Part shown: piece after piece, positions 8,014-20,192 of the stretch
How the letters are laid out: each line of letters opens with the position of its first letter
How positions within the stretch are numbered: position 1 is the first letter of the stretch
Assembly: GCF_019693445.1 (NCBI RefSeq)
Contig: NZ_JAHRBL010000002.1
Span: 1 to 64,000 of the forward strand
DNA: 64,000 nt
Reading direction: 5' to 3'
Origin: Deinococcus aquaedulcis
Lineage (GTDB): Bacteria; Deinococcota; Deinococci; Deinococcales; Deinococcaceae
Translations under genes and position numbers: made by a program
Notes under the pieces: model-generated
Database searches by the model: none
What the model was told of the DNA's origin: nothing
What the model saw: the letters and a program-made list of their open reading frames with translations, nothing else

Positions 8014-8045
8014 CGCTTGCCTACCTTGCCCACAGGAGCCCTGCC

Positions 8046-9596
<1,551 letters not shown>

Positions 9597-9701
9597 GGTG
9601 GCAGATGAAGGGGAAGCCCCGCTGGACTTGAAGGGCCCTCCTTTGGCCTGTGGGCGACCAGGCGCTGCTGAGGTTCCGCCTTGCAGCGCCCCGCAGGCCT
9701 C

Positions 9702-9707
9702 TACACT
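9702..9707 (+). promoter_or_regulatory. Leaderless -10 box of the signal-peptidase-like gene
   Basis: TACACT lies 8 nt before the ATG at 9716; TTGCAG at 9681-9686 is a possible -35 with a short 15-bp spacer. Confidence 0.55.
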
Positions 9708-9715
9708 GACCGGGC

Positions 9716-10552
9716 ATGTCCATCCTGCCCCTGCCTGATCCGTATCCCCGGCGGCCCTTCGTGGCGGGCCTGCTGGGGTTTGCCCTGGGGCCTCTGGGTT
9801 TGCTCTACACCAGCACGTTGCTTGCGATTGGTACGGCCGCGCTGCTGTTCGTGGCGTGGCCGTGGTTGTTGGGCGCAGAGTGGCGCCTTTGGGCTGCTCG
9901 CGTGGCGTTCGGCCTGCTGGCCTTCCTGTGGGCCGAGTACCAACCGCCCATGAACGGCTGGCCACGCCTGCTCCGGCTGGACCGCCCAGGCAAGCGCAAG
10001 GCCCTGCTGGTAGGGTTGGGACTCGTTGCCGCAGGCCTTGGCCTGTCGCAACTGGTGACCTATACCCGTACGTCCAGCCCTGTCATGCTGCCCACGGTTG
10101 CGCCGGGCGAATTTGTACGGGTACAGCGGCGTTTTGACCGGCAGCAGGCCGTGCAGCGCGGGACTCTGGTGGTTTACCGAATTCCTTTTTCCGGGACACA
10201 GGCCCTATCGCGGGTGGTGGCCCTGCCCGGCGACCGCGTGGAACTGCGCCGCGCCCTGCTGTATGTGAACGGTCAAGTGGCCGACGATCCGGCGCGCATC
10301 CAGGCGCTACGCGCTGCGGGTTGCATGGAGGAGGCGCTGCCACTGAACAATGAGGCGCAGATAGGTGAGGCGGGAGCTGTGACTGTACCGCTGGATCACG
10401 TTTTTGTGCTGGCCGATAACCGAGCGGATCTGTTTGAAGATTCCCGGACTTTTGGTCCGGTAGCGTTAGACCAAGTGGTGGGACTGGTGCAGGCAAACCG
10501 GCGACCCTTGACACTGACTTCAGCGCAATGCCGTCTGAAGCCTCTGCCTTAA
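9716..10552 (+). CDS. Signal peptidase I (S26)-like protein lacking the catalytic Ser and Lys
   Basis: The 278-residue product has two to three N-terminal membrane segments (residues about 15-75), one at 96-114, then an S26-like domain. Family boxes are recognisable, but the catalytic dyad appears lost. The box normally Ser-Met-x-Pro-Thr reads V123-M-L-P-T, and the box normally Lys-Arg-Val-Val-Gly-Leu-Pro-Gly-Asp reads S165-R-V-V-A-L-P-G-D. The late box DNR...DSR (234-244) is kept. It is therefore probably an inactive paralogue or a protein with another role at the membrane. The extra N-terminal membrane segments are also unlike a minimal LepB. Confidence 0.7.
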   Translation: MSILPLPDPYPRRPFVAGLLGFALGPLGLLYTSTLLAIGTAALLFVAWPWLLGAEWRLWAARVAFGLLAFLWAEYQPPMNGWPRLLRLDRPGKRKALLVGLGLVAAGLGLSQLVTYTRTSSPVMLPTVAPGEFVRVQRRFDRQQAVQRGTLVVYRIPFSGTQALSRVVALPGDRVELRRALLYVNGQVADDPARIQALRAAGCMEEALPLNNEAQIGEAGAVTVPLDHVFVLADNRADLFEDSRTFGPVALDQVVGLVQANRRPLTLTSAQCRLKPLP

Positions 10553-10618
10553 GAGGGGTAGGAACGTTAAGCGGCTGGGTCCAGGCCTAACTTCACCTCG
10601 CCGTGGCAGCATAGCGGG

Positions 10619-10987
10619 GTGAATCCTTTGCTTCTGCGCACCGCCCTGATTACTGGCGTCGTGATCGGCCTGCTGAATATCGTTTTTGCCGCGCTGGATT
10701 ACGGCCTGGAAAACCTGCCCCTGTGGTTTTACGCCGCGCAACTGCTGCTGCTCCCTGCCATGATTCTGCCCATGCGGTACTTTCCGCAGGCGTCGGGCAC
10801 CCGTGACTTTCTGCAGCGCGCGGGGCTGTTCGCCCTGGGCTGGGCCGTCCCGTTTGCGATCTACAAATTTGCCCACGATGTCCTGAGCCCGGTCTTTGAT
10901 CCGGTGGCGTCGCTGATTTCGTATGTGGTGACGGTGCTGCTCTTCTCGCTGATCTTTGCAGCAATCCGGCGGCCCAAGGCAGGCTGA
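10619..10987 (+). CDS. Small four-helix membrane protein, function unknown
   Basis: The 122-residue product consists of four hydrophobic segments (about 5-25, 33-53, 65-85, 97-115) joined by short loops. It starts at GTG with CAGCAT 6 nt upstream, a weak leaderless -10. It ends 5 nt before the metallophosphatase start, so the two are probably co-transcribed. I do not recognise the family. Confidence 0.6.
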   Translation: MNPLLLRTALITGVVIGLLNIVFAALDYGLENLPLWFYAAQLLLLPAMILPMRYFPQASGTRDFLQRAGLFALGWAVPFAIYKFAHDVLSPVFDPVASLISYVVTVLLFSLIFAAIRRPKAG

Positions 10988-10992
10988 GGGGC

Positions 10993-11715
10993 GTGCGGCT
11001 GGCCATTCTGGGTGACGTGCACGGCAACGCCTTCGCGCTTCAGGCGGTGCTGGACGACCTGCGCGCTTCGGCGCCCGATCTGGTGCTGAACCTGGGCGAT
11101 ACCGTCTGGGGCTGCGCTGACCCGGCCCGCGCCTGGGCACTGCAACAGGAACACGCGCCGCCCAGCGTGCGCGGCAACACGGACGAACGGGTCGCGGGGC
11201 TCAGAGCGGGCAAGGAAGAGATGCGCTCCTGGCTGCGTGCGCAGTTGCCTGACAGGATAGGAGAGACGCTGGCGGCCCTGCCCACCTTCATGGATGTGGC
11301 GGGGGGCGAGGTGCGCGTCGCCCACGGTTCCCCCCGCAGCCCCTGGGAAGACCTGATGCTCACGGAAGACGGCCGGTCTACCCGCCCCGCCCACTTCGCC
11401 GAATTGCGTGAGCGCCTGGGTGACTTTGCCTATGACAGGGGCGGCCGCGTGTGCGTGGTGGGGCACACCCACCGCGAGATGCTGAGTGTGGTGGACGGCG
11501 TAACTGTGGTGAATGCCGGCCCCGTGTCGCGCCAGAAAGACGGTCTGCCCCTGGCACGCTGGGTGGCGCTGACCCGCCGCGCGGGCGTCTGGACCCCAGA
11601 ATTCCGCCGTGTTCCTTATAACGTGCAAGGTGCAGTGGCCTGGGTCCAGCAGCATGGACCTGATCGGCAGGCCGAGCACGAGGCCCAGTGGCTCAGCGCC
11701 GGCCGCGAACCCTGA
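10993..11715 (+). CDS. Metallophosphoesterase, YfcE/ApaH-like
   Basis: The 240-residue protein has the calcineurin-like metal motifs in order: GDVHGN near the start, GDTVWG, GNTDE and a late VGHTHREM. These bind two metal ions in a cytoplasmic phosphodiesterase or phosphatase. The start is GTG with only 5 nt after the preceding stop codon and no clear ribosome binding site, consistent with translational coupling. The substrate cannot be told from sequence. Confidence 0.85.
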   Translation: MRLAILGDVHGNAFALQAVLDDLRASAPDLVLNLGDTVWGCADPARAWALQQEHAPPSVRGNTDERVAGLRAGKEEMRSWLRAQLPDRIGETLAALPTFMDVAGGEVRVAHGSPRSPWEDLMLTEDGRSTRPAHFAELRERLGDFAYDRGGRVCVVGHTHREMLSVVDGVTVVNAGPVSRQKDGLPLARWVALTRRAGVWTPEFRRVPYNVQGAVAWVQQHGPDRQAEHEAQWLSAGREP

Positions 11716-11821
11716 GCGAGCGGCTGAACAGGCAGGAAGAGACGGGCCACTTTCCCCTAGGGAGCAGCCTGCACCTTGAGGCTCGCCCTGATGGTTGTGC
11801 TCCACCCAGGGGCTCGCATCC

Positions 11822-11853
11822 AAGAAAAGACCCCCTCCAAATCGGAGGGGGCC
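11822..11853 (-). terminator. Intrinsic terminator of the DEAD-box helicase gene
   Basis: On the minus strand GGCCCCCTCC pairs with GGAGGGGGTC across a 5-nt loop and is followed by TTTTCTT. Confidence 0.8.
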
Positions 11854-11869
11854 TTCTCTGGTCTGTCGC

Positions 11870-13666
<1,797 letters not shown>

Positions 13667-13789
13667 TTGTCGTCCTTTCGGGAAAGTCCCCTGCAGAACT
13701 CCAAACGCCTTCAACCCTGAAAGCTCGTCCTTGAAAGTGGGGGCACTCTCCAGCCGCGTCGGTAAGTCCGGCGCGGCGCACGAAGAAAA

Positions 13790-13818
13790 ATCATACAGGG
13801 CTGGAGGAAAAAATGCAA
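13790..13818 (-). promoter_or_regulatory. Near-consensus promoter of the DEAD-box helicase
   Basis: On the minus strand TTGCAT (13818-13813), a 17-bp spacer and TATGAT (13795-13790) form the best sigma-70-type promoter in the window. The predicted start near 13783 leaves a 5' UTR of about 117 nt before the ATG at 13666. Confidence 0.75.
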
Positions 13819-13938
13819 GCCACACAGCGCGCCAGTCGTGGGTTACTTCTGATGGCCAACCTATGAAAACCGCTGGGGCTCTGGAAGACGATCCAGCGCT
13901 CTGTTTCCCGCTCCTCTTGTTCTAGAAAGAACAGACAA

Positions 13939-13966
13939 CCGCTCCGGGTACCACGTCCCGGAGCGG
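13939..13966 (-). terminator. Terminator-like hairpin after the ferritin-like gene
   Basis: CCGCTCCGGG and CCCGGAGCGG form a perfect 10-bp stem; on the minus strand a T-rich run (TTGTCTGTTCTTT) follows. Confidence 0.7.
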
Positions 13967-13986
13967 CTGAAGGGTTAAACGGTCGC

Positions 13987-14964
13987 TTAGAGCGCGAGGA
14001 TGGCCGAGAAGTTGCCGCTCAGACCGTCGGGGAAGAAGCCCCCTTGGGTCTTGGTGCCACTCGTGTCGAGGAAGACGATGTTGGCCACCTGACGGGGGGT
14101 GCGGCTGAACGCAATGCCGTTAATGTCGGTGGGGACAATGTTGGCGCTGCGGGCCGGCACGTTGGGGTTCTGGTTGTTGGCGGCATTCGCGCTCAGGCCC
14201 TGGTCACGGTCATCGCTGCCGTCCACAGCGTCGCGCAGGTTGCTGATGGCCTGCACCACCTGTTCCACCGTCAGGCCGGCGGCGGCCTGCTGAGTGCGGC
14301 GGTTGTACAGCTGCGTGCGTACCGAGCCCGAGTGGTAGGCCTCGACGGCCAGAATCCCGGCCGCGTTCTCCAGGTTACCGCCCGCGCTGTCGTCCACCAG
14401 CAGGCGCGCGGCGCCCTTGTAGGCCGTGACACCCACGTCCTCGAAGATAAAGGCGCCGTGCAGGAAGAACAGCTCGTTGGCAAAGGGGTTGAAGTTGGTG
14501 ATGACGCCGCCCGAGGCCGCGCTGCCAGCGGCCTGGAAGGCCGGGCCCAGGTCCAGGCGGGGCTGGGGTACGGCAACGCCGCCCAGGACTTTGCGAATCA
14601 CTTTGACGTGGGCGAGCTCGTCATCGGCGATCTCGTGGGCCATCGCCAGCATGTCGCCGGTCAGGCCGGGGACGGCAACGCCGCCGCGTCCGGTAAAGCC
14701 AGCGGGCAGGATGACCTTGCTGGCGTCGCCGCCTGCAGCCGTCAGCTCGTCGAGCCGACCCACGGCCGCCAGGTAAAAGGCCGCTTCCAGGTACTCAAGG
14801 TTCAGGGCGAAGTTGAAGATGGTGGCGTCCAGATTGGCCTTGGCCGGATGGGTGGCCAGGACGTTGGTGCAGCCGCTCAGGACGGCGCCTGCGCCCATCA
14901 ATCCGGCGGCCCCGAGGAACTTGCGGCGGGTGCTGTGGCCTGCGGTGCTGTTGTCACTGCTCAT
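13987..14964 (-). CDS. Tat-exported ferritin-like (desiccation-related) lipoprotein
   Basis: The 325-residue product starts with a twin-arginine signal (STRRKFLGAAG) ending in a lipobox, LSGC, so it should be a lipid-anchored protein folded before export. The mature part resembles the ferritin-like desiccation-related family (plant PCC13-62 type): a four-helix bundle with Glu and ExxH-like residues such as LEYLEAAFYLAA and AHEIADDELAHVKVIRKVL. GGAGG lies 8 nt before the chosen ATG. A role in metal handling or drying tolerance is an inference from the family; no biochemical activity is established by the sequence. Confidence 0.85.
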   Translation of the reverse strand: MSSDNSTAGHSTRRKFLGAAGLMGAGAVLSGCTNVLATHPAKANLDATIFNFALNLEYLEAAFYLAAVGRLDELTAAGGDASKVILPAGFTGRGGVAVPGLTGDMLAMAHEIADDELAHVKVIRKVLGGVAVPQPRLDLGPAFQAAGSAASGGVITNFNPFANELFFLHGAFIFEDVGVTAYKGAARLLVDDSAGGNLENAAGILAVEAYHSGSVRTQLYNRRTQQAAAGLTVEQVVQAISNLRDAVDGSDDRDQGLSANAANNQNPNVPARSANIVPTDINGIAFSRTPRQVANIVFLDTSGTKTQGGFFPDGLSGNFSAILAL

Positions 14965-15018
14965 GGTGGAAACCTCCGGGAATAGGAACTGAACCAGAAC
15001 GCTGGAAAAGAGGGTCAA

Positions 15019-15375
15019 CCGTGGGCCCGCCGCTGGGTGGCCCCAGGTGGGGCCGCAGCGCGCTCGTTTGCCTTCACCGCAGGTGTATGCAGCGCCAGTC
15101 CGGTCGGATCAGTGGTTCCTCATTTCATGAACAAGCCATGAACATCTGGGGCAGGTCTCTGGCTACGCGGCGACCTCCTCCGGCAAATCAGGCCGGCCAG
15201 TCGCAGGTGGGCCTGCGCGGCGGTGCGGGCCCTGGGTGCAGAAAAAATTCGGTGCACAGGAAAAGAACGCAGCACGGGGGGCGCCCTGAGCCCATGATCC
15301 GCCCACCCATTCTGGAAGGCGTGAGGGTCGGAAGGCCCTGCGCAGGGGCTGTTGCTGGGCCGCTGGGGCCTGCTC
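15019..15375. other. Intergenic region upstream of the ferritin-like gene
   Basis: About 350 bp between the ferritin-like start and the pseudouridine synthase stop. TTGACC at 15021-15016 on the minus strand may be a -35 for the ferritin-like gene, but no convincing -10 follows. Nothing else is supported. Confidence 0.35.
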
Positions 15376-16350
15376 TCAGTTCTGGGTTGGCGCCTCGGCC
15401 TGGGCGGGCCACTGGCCCCCCAGAGAAATCCATGCGCTGAGCAGGTCTTCTGGTGCAGGGGCGTGCAGGTGCAGGGCCTCGCCGGTCACCGGATGCGGCA
15501 GGGTCAGAAAGTGGGCGTGCAGGGCGTGGCGGCCGATCAGGGCGCTCTCGCGGCCATACACAGGGTCACCCAGGATGGGACTGCCCAGATGGGCCAGATG
15601 TACCCGGATCTGGTGGGTGCGCCCGGTGCGCGGCTGGGCCCGCACCAGCGCCAGGGTGCGCCCGTGGCCGTCCGGGCAGCGGGCCAGCGGCGTGAACAGC
15701 GTCTGGGCCTCGCGCGCATTGGCGCCGCCCACCGTCATGCGCTGGCGCTGCACCGGGTGGCGGCCAATGGGGGCGTCTACCCGCACCGCTTCCTCGGCGC
15801 GCCAGCCCCCGGCGGCAATGGCGAGGTACACCTTTTGCGTCTCGCGCGCCTTGAACGCCTCGGCCAGCCGGGCGTGGGCCGCCACCGTCTTGGCCACCAC
15901 GATCACGCCGCTGGTGTCGCGGTCCAGGCGGTGCACGATGCCGGGGCGGTAGCCGTCCGGGCCGTCAAAGCCACCCTGCTGGGGCAGGCTCATGCGGCCC
16001 AGCAGGGCGTTCACCAGCGTGCCGGTGCTCACGCCCGGCGCGGGGTGCGTCACCATGCCGGGCGGCTTGTTGATGGCAATCAGGTGCTCGTCCTCATACA
16101 GCACGTCCAGCGGCACCTGCTCGGGGCGCACGGTGGCGTCTGGGGGTGGCGGGGGCGAAACCAGCAGCGCCTCGCCGCCGCGCAGCTTCAGGCTGGGCTT
16201 GGTCACGGTCTGGCCGTCTACCTGCACGTGCCCCCCCTCTATCCACCCGGCCACCTGCGAGCGGCTGGCCCCGCTGAGGCTGGCCACCACAGCGTCCAGG
16301 CGGCCTGGAGTGGCGGCAAACGGCAGGGCAGAGGCGGGGCCTTCGGTCAC
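15376..16350 (-). CDS. RluA/RluD-family rRNA pseudouridine synthase
   Basis: The 324-residue protein has an N-terminal S4 RNA-binding domain (about residues 15-65) followed by the RluA catalytic domain with HRLDRDTSG, whose Asp is the nucleophile that isomerises uridine, and later GRTHQIRVHL. It acts on RNA in the cytoplasm, probably large-subunit rRNA as for RluD, though the exact target is not visible. It starts at GTG with TACACT 7 nt upstream, a leaderless arrangement. Confidence 0.92.
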   Translation of the reverse strand: MTEGPASALPFAATPGRLDAVVASLSGASRSQVAGWIEGGHVQVDGQTVTKPSLKLRGGEALLVSPPPPPDATVRPEQVPLDVLYEDEHLIAINKPPGMVTHPAPGVSTGTLVNALLGRMSLPQQGGFDGPDGYRPGIVHRLDRDTSGVIVVAKTVAAHARLAEAFKARETQKVYLAIAAGGWRAEEAVRVDAPIGRHPVQRQRMTVGGANAREAQTLFTPLARCPDGHGRTLALVRAQPRTGRTHQIRVHLAHLGSPILGDPVYGRESALIGRHALHAHFLTLPHPVTGEALHLHAPAPEDLLSAWISLGGQWPAQAEAPTQN

Positions 16351-16357
16351 GGGGCGC

Positions 16358-16363
16358 AGTGTA
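16358..16363 (-). promoter_or_regulatory. Leaderless -10 box of the pseudouridine synthase
   Basis: TACACT on the minus strand ends 7 nt before the GTG at 16350. Confidence 0.55.
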
Positions 16364-16545
16364 GCGCCCGGCCCCAGTACGGCGCCCCCGGGCTGGTGGG
16401 GAGGAGGGCAAGGCCACTCATCTGGCCTTGAGGTGACCTTGACCCCTGGCGGGGGCAGTCATCCAGACAGAGCCGGGCGGCATAGAGCTGATCAGACCGG
16501 GTCTCACCACTGGCCCGGCGCTCGACCAACCCTGAGGAGGTTGCT

Positions 16546-16797
16546 ATGCCCAATCTTGGACCTGCTGAACTGATCGTGATTCTTCTGGTGGCGCTGGTGG
16601 TCTTTGGCCCACGCAAGTTGCCGGAGCTGGGCAAGAGCCTGGGCCACGGCCTGCGTGAATTTCGCCGGAGCACCCAGGGCCTGAAAGAAGACCTGGGCAT
16701 GGGGACCCCAGCCGCTGCACCCACGCCCCCAGCGGCGCCGGCCGCCGTGCCTATGGCCGCTCGCGAGATGGCCGTGGCTGAGGAAGTCAGAGGATAA
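16546..16797 (+). CDS. tatA: Twin-arginine translocase subunit TatA/E
   Basis: The 83-residue protein has the TatA plan: a single N-terminal membrane helix (residues about 5-22, PAELIVILLVALVVFGP), the FGPRKLPELGK hinge, an amphipathic helix, and a low-complexity Ala/Pro tail. TatA oligomers form the passage for folded Tat substrates such as the lipoprotein encoded at 13987-14964. GAGGAGG lies 7 nt before the ATG. No tatC is adjacent. Confidence 0.92.
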   Translation: MPNLGPAELIVILLVALVVFGPRKLPELGKSLGHGLREFRRSTQGLKEDLGMGTPAAAPTPPAAPAAVPMAAREMAVAEEVRG

Positions 16798-16885
16798 AGC
16801 CCGGTTCATGAGCGCTCTCTAATGCCTGGGCTGTGTGCTGGCGCACTGCACAGGGGGGTGGACCTGTTACTCTGACCGGGCTCTC

Positions 16886-17425
16886 ATGACGCCCTTTTCT
16901 TCCGATCTGCCTGATGAGGCGCTTATCCACGCCATGGCCGGGCGGCAGGAAGAGGCGCTGCAGGAACTACACCGCCGGTATGCCCGGCTGCTGTACGCCC
17001 TGGGTCGCCGCATGCTTCAGCAGCACGAGGATGTCGAAAGTTGCGTGCAAGACGCTTTTTTTAATGCTTGGCGACACGCGGGGCGCTTCGATCCGGCGCG
17101 GGCCAGTGCCAAGACGTGGCTGGTGAGCATTGCCCACCACCGGTTCCTGCAGGAACTGCGCGACCGCCCAGACACGCCGCTGGAACTGGAGGACTGGGAC
17201 GCCCCCACACGCAGCCCGGACCCCACCGACCGTTTGATGGCCGAGCAGGCTGTGGATGGTCTGGAGCCGCATCACCGCGAACTGGTGGAATTGGCGTACT
17301 ACCGGGGGTTTACGCACAGTGAGCTCGCCATTCTGACGGGTTTGCCTGTGGGTACAGTAAAATCCCGGCTGCGCTCTGCGCTGGACCGCATGCGCGTCGC
17401 CCTGACCCGGGCATCTGGTGCCTGA
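16886..17425 (+). CDS. ECF-type RNA polymerase sigma factor
   Basis: The 179-residue protein carries sigma-70 region 2 (residues about 25-90, including EDVESCVQDAFFNAWRH) and region 4 (about 125-175, with the helix-turn-helix HSELAILTGLPVGTVKSRL). There is no region 1.1 or 3, as expected for ECF factors. The ATG at 16886 is preferred to an upstream in-frame GTG since TACTCT lies 12 nt upstream and the sigma domain starts soon after. A membrane anti-sigma gene follows 60 bp downstream, which should hold it inactive until an envelope signal arrives. Confidence 0.92.
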   Translation: MTPFSSDLPDEALIHAMAGRQEEALQELHRRYARLLYALGRRMLQQHEDVESCVQDAFFNAWRHAGRFDPARASAKTWLVSIAHHRFLQELRDRPDTPLELEDWDAPTRSPDPTDRLMAEQAVDGLEPHHRELVELAYYRGFTHSELAILTGLPVGTVKSRLRSALDRMRVALTRASGA

Positions 17426-17485
17426 GGGCCCACCCTGCTGGTTCAAGGCATCCAAGGAAATCCATACAAAGACAGGTGAACTGCT

Positions 17486-18190
17486 GTGAACGTCAACCGT
17501 GAAGATCTGGTCAGTCTGGCGCTGGGGCTGCTCAGTGCCGAGGAGGAAGCGCGCCTGCGCGCCGCCCTCGACGCTGATCCAGCCCTGCGGGCGGCGTACC
17601 GTGAGGACCTGGAGACCTTGCACCGCCTCCCCGACACCTTGCCCCCCGCCGAGGTGCCTGAGGGCGCCCTGGAGCGCCTGATGGCCCGCGTTTGGGCGGA
17701 AGGGGCGCAGGGGGGACCCGCGCCGCTGCCGCTTCAAGGGCCAGCCGACCCTGCGCCAACCCAGGTGCCGCCCCCCACGTCCCGTCGCCGCCCGTTGGGG
17801 CCGGTGCTGGGAGGACTGGCGCTGGCGGCGGCCCTGGCAGCAGGTGTGCTCCTCCTGCGCCCCGCGCCGCCGGCTGATCTGCTGAGCGAATTCCGCGCGG
17901 TGCCTGGCGCGGTCGTGACCACCCTGGCCCGAGAAGGTGCCCCCGCCGGCCAGCTGGTGCGCCTGCCTGATGGCCGCGCCTATGCCCGCCTGAACAGTGC
18001 GCCGCCGGAAGGCCGGGTGTATCAGCTGTGGCGCCTGGAGAATGGCCAGCCGGTCTCGGCGGGCGTGTTCAGCGGCCAGGACATCCAGTGGCAGGGCGCG
18101 GCAGCTGGGCAAACGGTGGCGATCAGCGTGGAGCCCCCAGGCGGCAGCCCCCAGCCCACCACCACGCCCCTGCTGGTTCAGCAGCTATAA
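17486..18190 (+). CDS. Membrane anti-sigma factor (RskA-type C-terminal domain)
   Basis: The 234-residue product has an N-terminal helical cytoplasmic part (residues 1-60, NREDLVSLALGLLSAEEE), a Pro-rich linker, one membrane helix (about 108-127) and an extracytoplasmic domain resembling RskA (about 135-225; YQLWRLENGQPVSAGVFSG). The HxxxCxxC zinc site of many anti-sigma factors is absent. It starts at GTG with AGGTGA upstream and should bind the sigma factor encoded just before it. A terminator follows. Confidence 0.88.
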   Translation: MNVNREDLVSLALGLLSAEEEARLRAALDADPALRAAYREDLETLHRLPDTLPPAEVPEGALERLMARVWAEGAQGGPAPLPLQGPADPAPTQVPPPTSRRRPLGPVLGGLALAAALAAGVLLLRPAPPADLLSEFRAVPGAVVTTLAREGAPAGQLVRLPDGRAYARLNSAPPEGRVYQLWRLENGQPVSAGVFSGQDIQWQGAAAGQTVAISVEPPGGSPQPTTTPLLVQQL

Positions 18191-18205
18191 AACGATTTCC
18201 GGAAG

Positions 18206-18233
18206 AAGGCCGTCACGCAGACGGCCTTTTCTT
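18206..18233 (+). terminator. Intrinsic terminator of the sigma/anti-sigma operon
   Basis: AAGGCCGTC (18206-18214) pairs with GACGGCCTT (18220-18228), followed by TTTTCTT. Confidence 0.85.
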
Positions 18234-18329
18234 GATTGGTGGGCCTTGTAGGGCAGTGGAACAGGGCTAAAACGGATATGCATTGCTGGGCGCCGGGTAA
18301 CCATCCCGTTCAGTGCTGGATGGTTCGGA

Positions 18330-18359
18330 CAAAGACAGCCGCCTGTATAAACGGCTGTC
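18330..18359 (-). terminator. Terminator-like hairpin after herA
   Basis: GACAGCCG (18334-18341) pairs with CGGCTGTC (18352-18359); on the minus strand the hairpin is followed by TTTGT. Confidence 0.6.
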
Positions 18360-18389
18360 CTTGCGTGTGGGTCCGGCCCCCACTTCGCT

Positions 18390-20192
18390 TCACCTCAGCC
18401 AGTCTTCGGCCACATCCTGCGCGGCGCGGCCTCCCAGGTCGTCCACCTCGTCCTTGCGGGTGGCCCAGGCCGGGAAGGGGTAATTGACCAGCACCGGGTT
18501 GGGCACGTCCGGCTGGCTCACCAGCATCGTGCCGGGCTGCAAAATGCCCGCGCGGCTGCGGAAGCTCTGGGGCAAGAAGCGGTATTCGGGGCGCTCGGCT
18601 TCGGCCAGGTCCAGGCGGCCCACCACACGGATGGCGGCGTTGGACACGATGCGCCGCTCCACCTCGCTGGCGGTCTGCTGCGCGCCGATCAGGATGATGC
18701 CCAGCGAGCGGCCACGTTCGGCAATGTCCAGCAGCACGTCTTTAATAGGGCTGTGGCCCTCGCGGGGCGCGTACTTGTTCAGCTCGTCCAGCACCACGAA
18801 CACGGTGTCCTGGCGGCCATATTTCTCCTTGTGCTCGAACAGGGCGCGCAGCAGCACGCCCACCACGAAGCCCTGGGCGTGGGCTCCCAGCTTGTGAATA
18901 TCCACCACGCTGGTCTGAATGCCCTTGCGCAGCAGGTCCGGGCGGTACTGCGCGGCCTGCTGGGCGCTCAGGTCCCCGCGAACCAGCGGCGAGAGGTGCT
19001 TCTGCACGCCCCGCAGCCGGCGAATGAAGGCGCGCAGGGTGCCCTGGTTCTGCTTCAGCACCCATTTGGGGTCGCCCTCGCCGTCGTTCTGCTCCAGCAG
19101 CTTGTATTCCAGGTAGGCAATCAGCTGCGAAAAGGTTTCGAGGCGCGTCTTGCCCAGTTCGTCGAAGCGCACGGCTTCGTCCAGCAGCACGTCCTGGTCA
19201 GGGTCCCAGTCCTCCACGGTCAGGTAAGGAGCCGTGTCAGTGCCGGCCAGCCGGGCCAGCTTCTCCTCGATATTTCCAATGACGAACCCCAGGTTCAGAC
19301 TGCTGGTCGCATCGGAAAAGACGTAGGGCAGCATGCGCCCGGCCGCGAACTCGCGCAGGGTGAACACGAAGGGCACCACGCCCCCGGCGCGCTGTTCCAC
19401 GTCCGGCACGATGGCGCCGCCCCCGGGCTTGGGCGGGGCCAGAAACTGTACGTCGCGGAACGGTTCCACCGGCAGGCCCAGCCGGGCGTAGCGGCCCTGT
19501 CCCCAGCCTTTGCGGGCCTGCACGCCGCCTTCTTTTTCGGCGACGCGGCGGTTGGGCTGGTCCAGAAACAGCAGGTCCTCGCCCTTCACGTTAAAGATCA
19601 GCGCGCGGGTGTTGTGGCCCTCGCCGCGCGTGTTCAGCACGCCGCCCCGGAAGATGGAGTGCAGCAGGAACAGCGCGTAACTGGTCTTGGTGGCCACCCC
19701 GGAAATCCCGCTGATGTTGATGTGCCCGCCGGACTCGCCGTTCACGAACTGATAGTTGACCGGCAGCACCTGCCCGTCGGCCAGCAGGCCCCCGGCAAAG
19801 GCGTGGTCCATCTTGTCGGCGCTGAGGGCCAGACGCAGGCTCTCGCCCGTGGCATGGCGCACTTCATCGCCGGGCTGGGGCGGAATGAAGTCTTCGGGGT
19901 CCACGCGCGTGACCAGCACCCGCGCCGCGTAGCTGACACTGGCCGGTAGCAGGCCTGCCACCACGTCCTGCACGTCGCTGTCGAAACTCACCCCCTCGTG
20001 CCGGGTGCGCACATGGTCCACGATGCCGTAAAAGTGGACGGGCGCGCCGTTGGGCTTGCGGGTCTGCACGGCCACCAGATCGTCCATCTGCACGCTGGCG
20101 CCCGGCAGCACCGAGAACCAGAACGAGACTGGCGTGGCGTCTTCGGTGCCCAGCACCATGCCAATGCGGCCACCGCCCTCTGGGGTGCTCAC
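18390..20192 (-). CDS. herA: HerA-type DNA-translocating ATPase
   Basis: The 600-residue protein has the N-terminal HAS-barrel region (residues about 1-100) and a HerA/FtsK-like ATPase core. Walker A is GISGVATKT (162-170), Walker B is [13 protein letters not shown], and a sensor-like [10 protein letters not shown] segment follows. HerA forms a hexameric ring that works with the NurA nuclease in DNA end resection; the Deinococcus pair takes part in repair of double-strand breaks. It overlaps nurA by 4 nt and is translationally coupled to it. Confidence 0.92.
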   Translation of the reverse strand: MSTPEGGGRIGMVLGTEDATPVSFWFSVLPGASVQMDDLVAVQTRKPNGAPVHFYGIVDHVRTRHEGVSFDSDVQDVVAGLLPASVSYAARVLVTRVDPEDFIPPQPGDEVRHATGESLRLALSADKMDHAFAGGLLADGQVLPVNYQFVNGESGGHINISGISGVATKTSYALFLLHSIFRGGVLNTRGEGHNTRALIFNVKGEDLLFLDQPNRRVAEKEGGVQARKGWGQGRYARLGLPVEPFRDVQFLAPPKPGGGAIVPDVEQRAGGVVPFVFTLREFAAGRMLPYVFSDATSSLNLGFVIGNIEEKLARLAGTDTAPYLTVEDWDPDQDVLLDEAVRFDELGKTRLETFSQLIAYLEYKLLEQNDGEGDPKWVLKQNQGTLRAFIRRLRGVQKHLSPLVRGDLSAQQAAQYRPDLLRKGIQTSVVDIHKLGAHAQGFVVGVLLRALFEHKEKYGRQDTVFVVLDELNKYAPREGHSPIKDVLLDIAERGRSLGIILIGAQQTASEVERRIVSNAAIRVVGRLDLAEAERPEYRFLPQSFRSRAGILQPGTMLVSQPDVPNPVLVNYPFPAWATRKDEVDDLGGRAAQDVAEDWLR

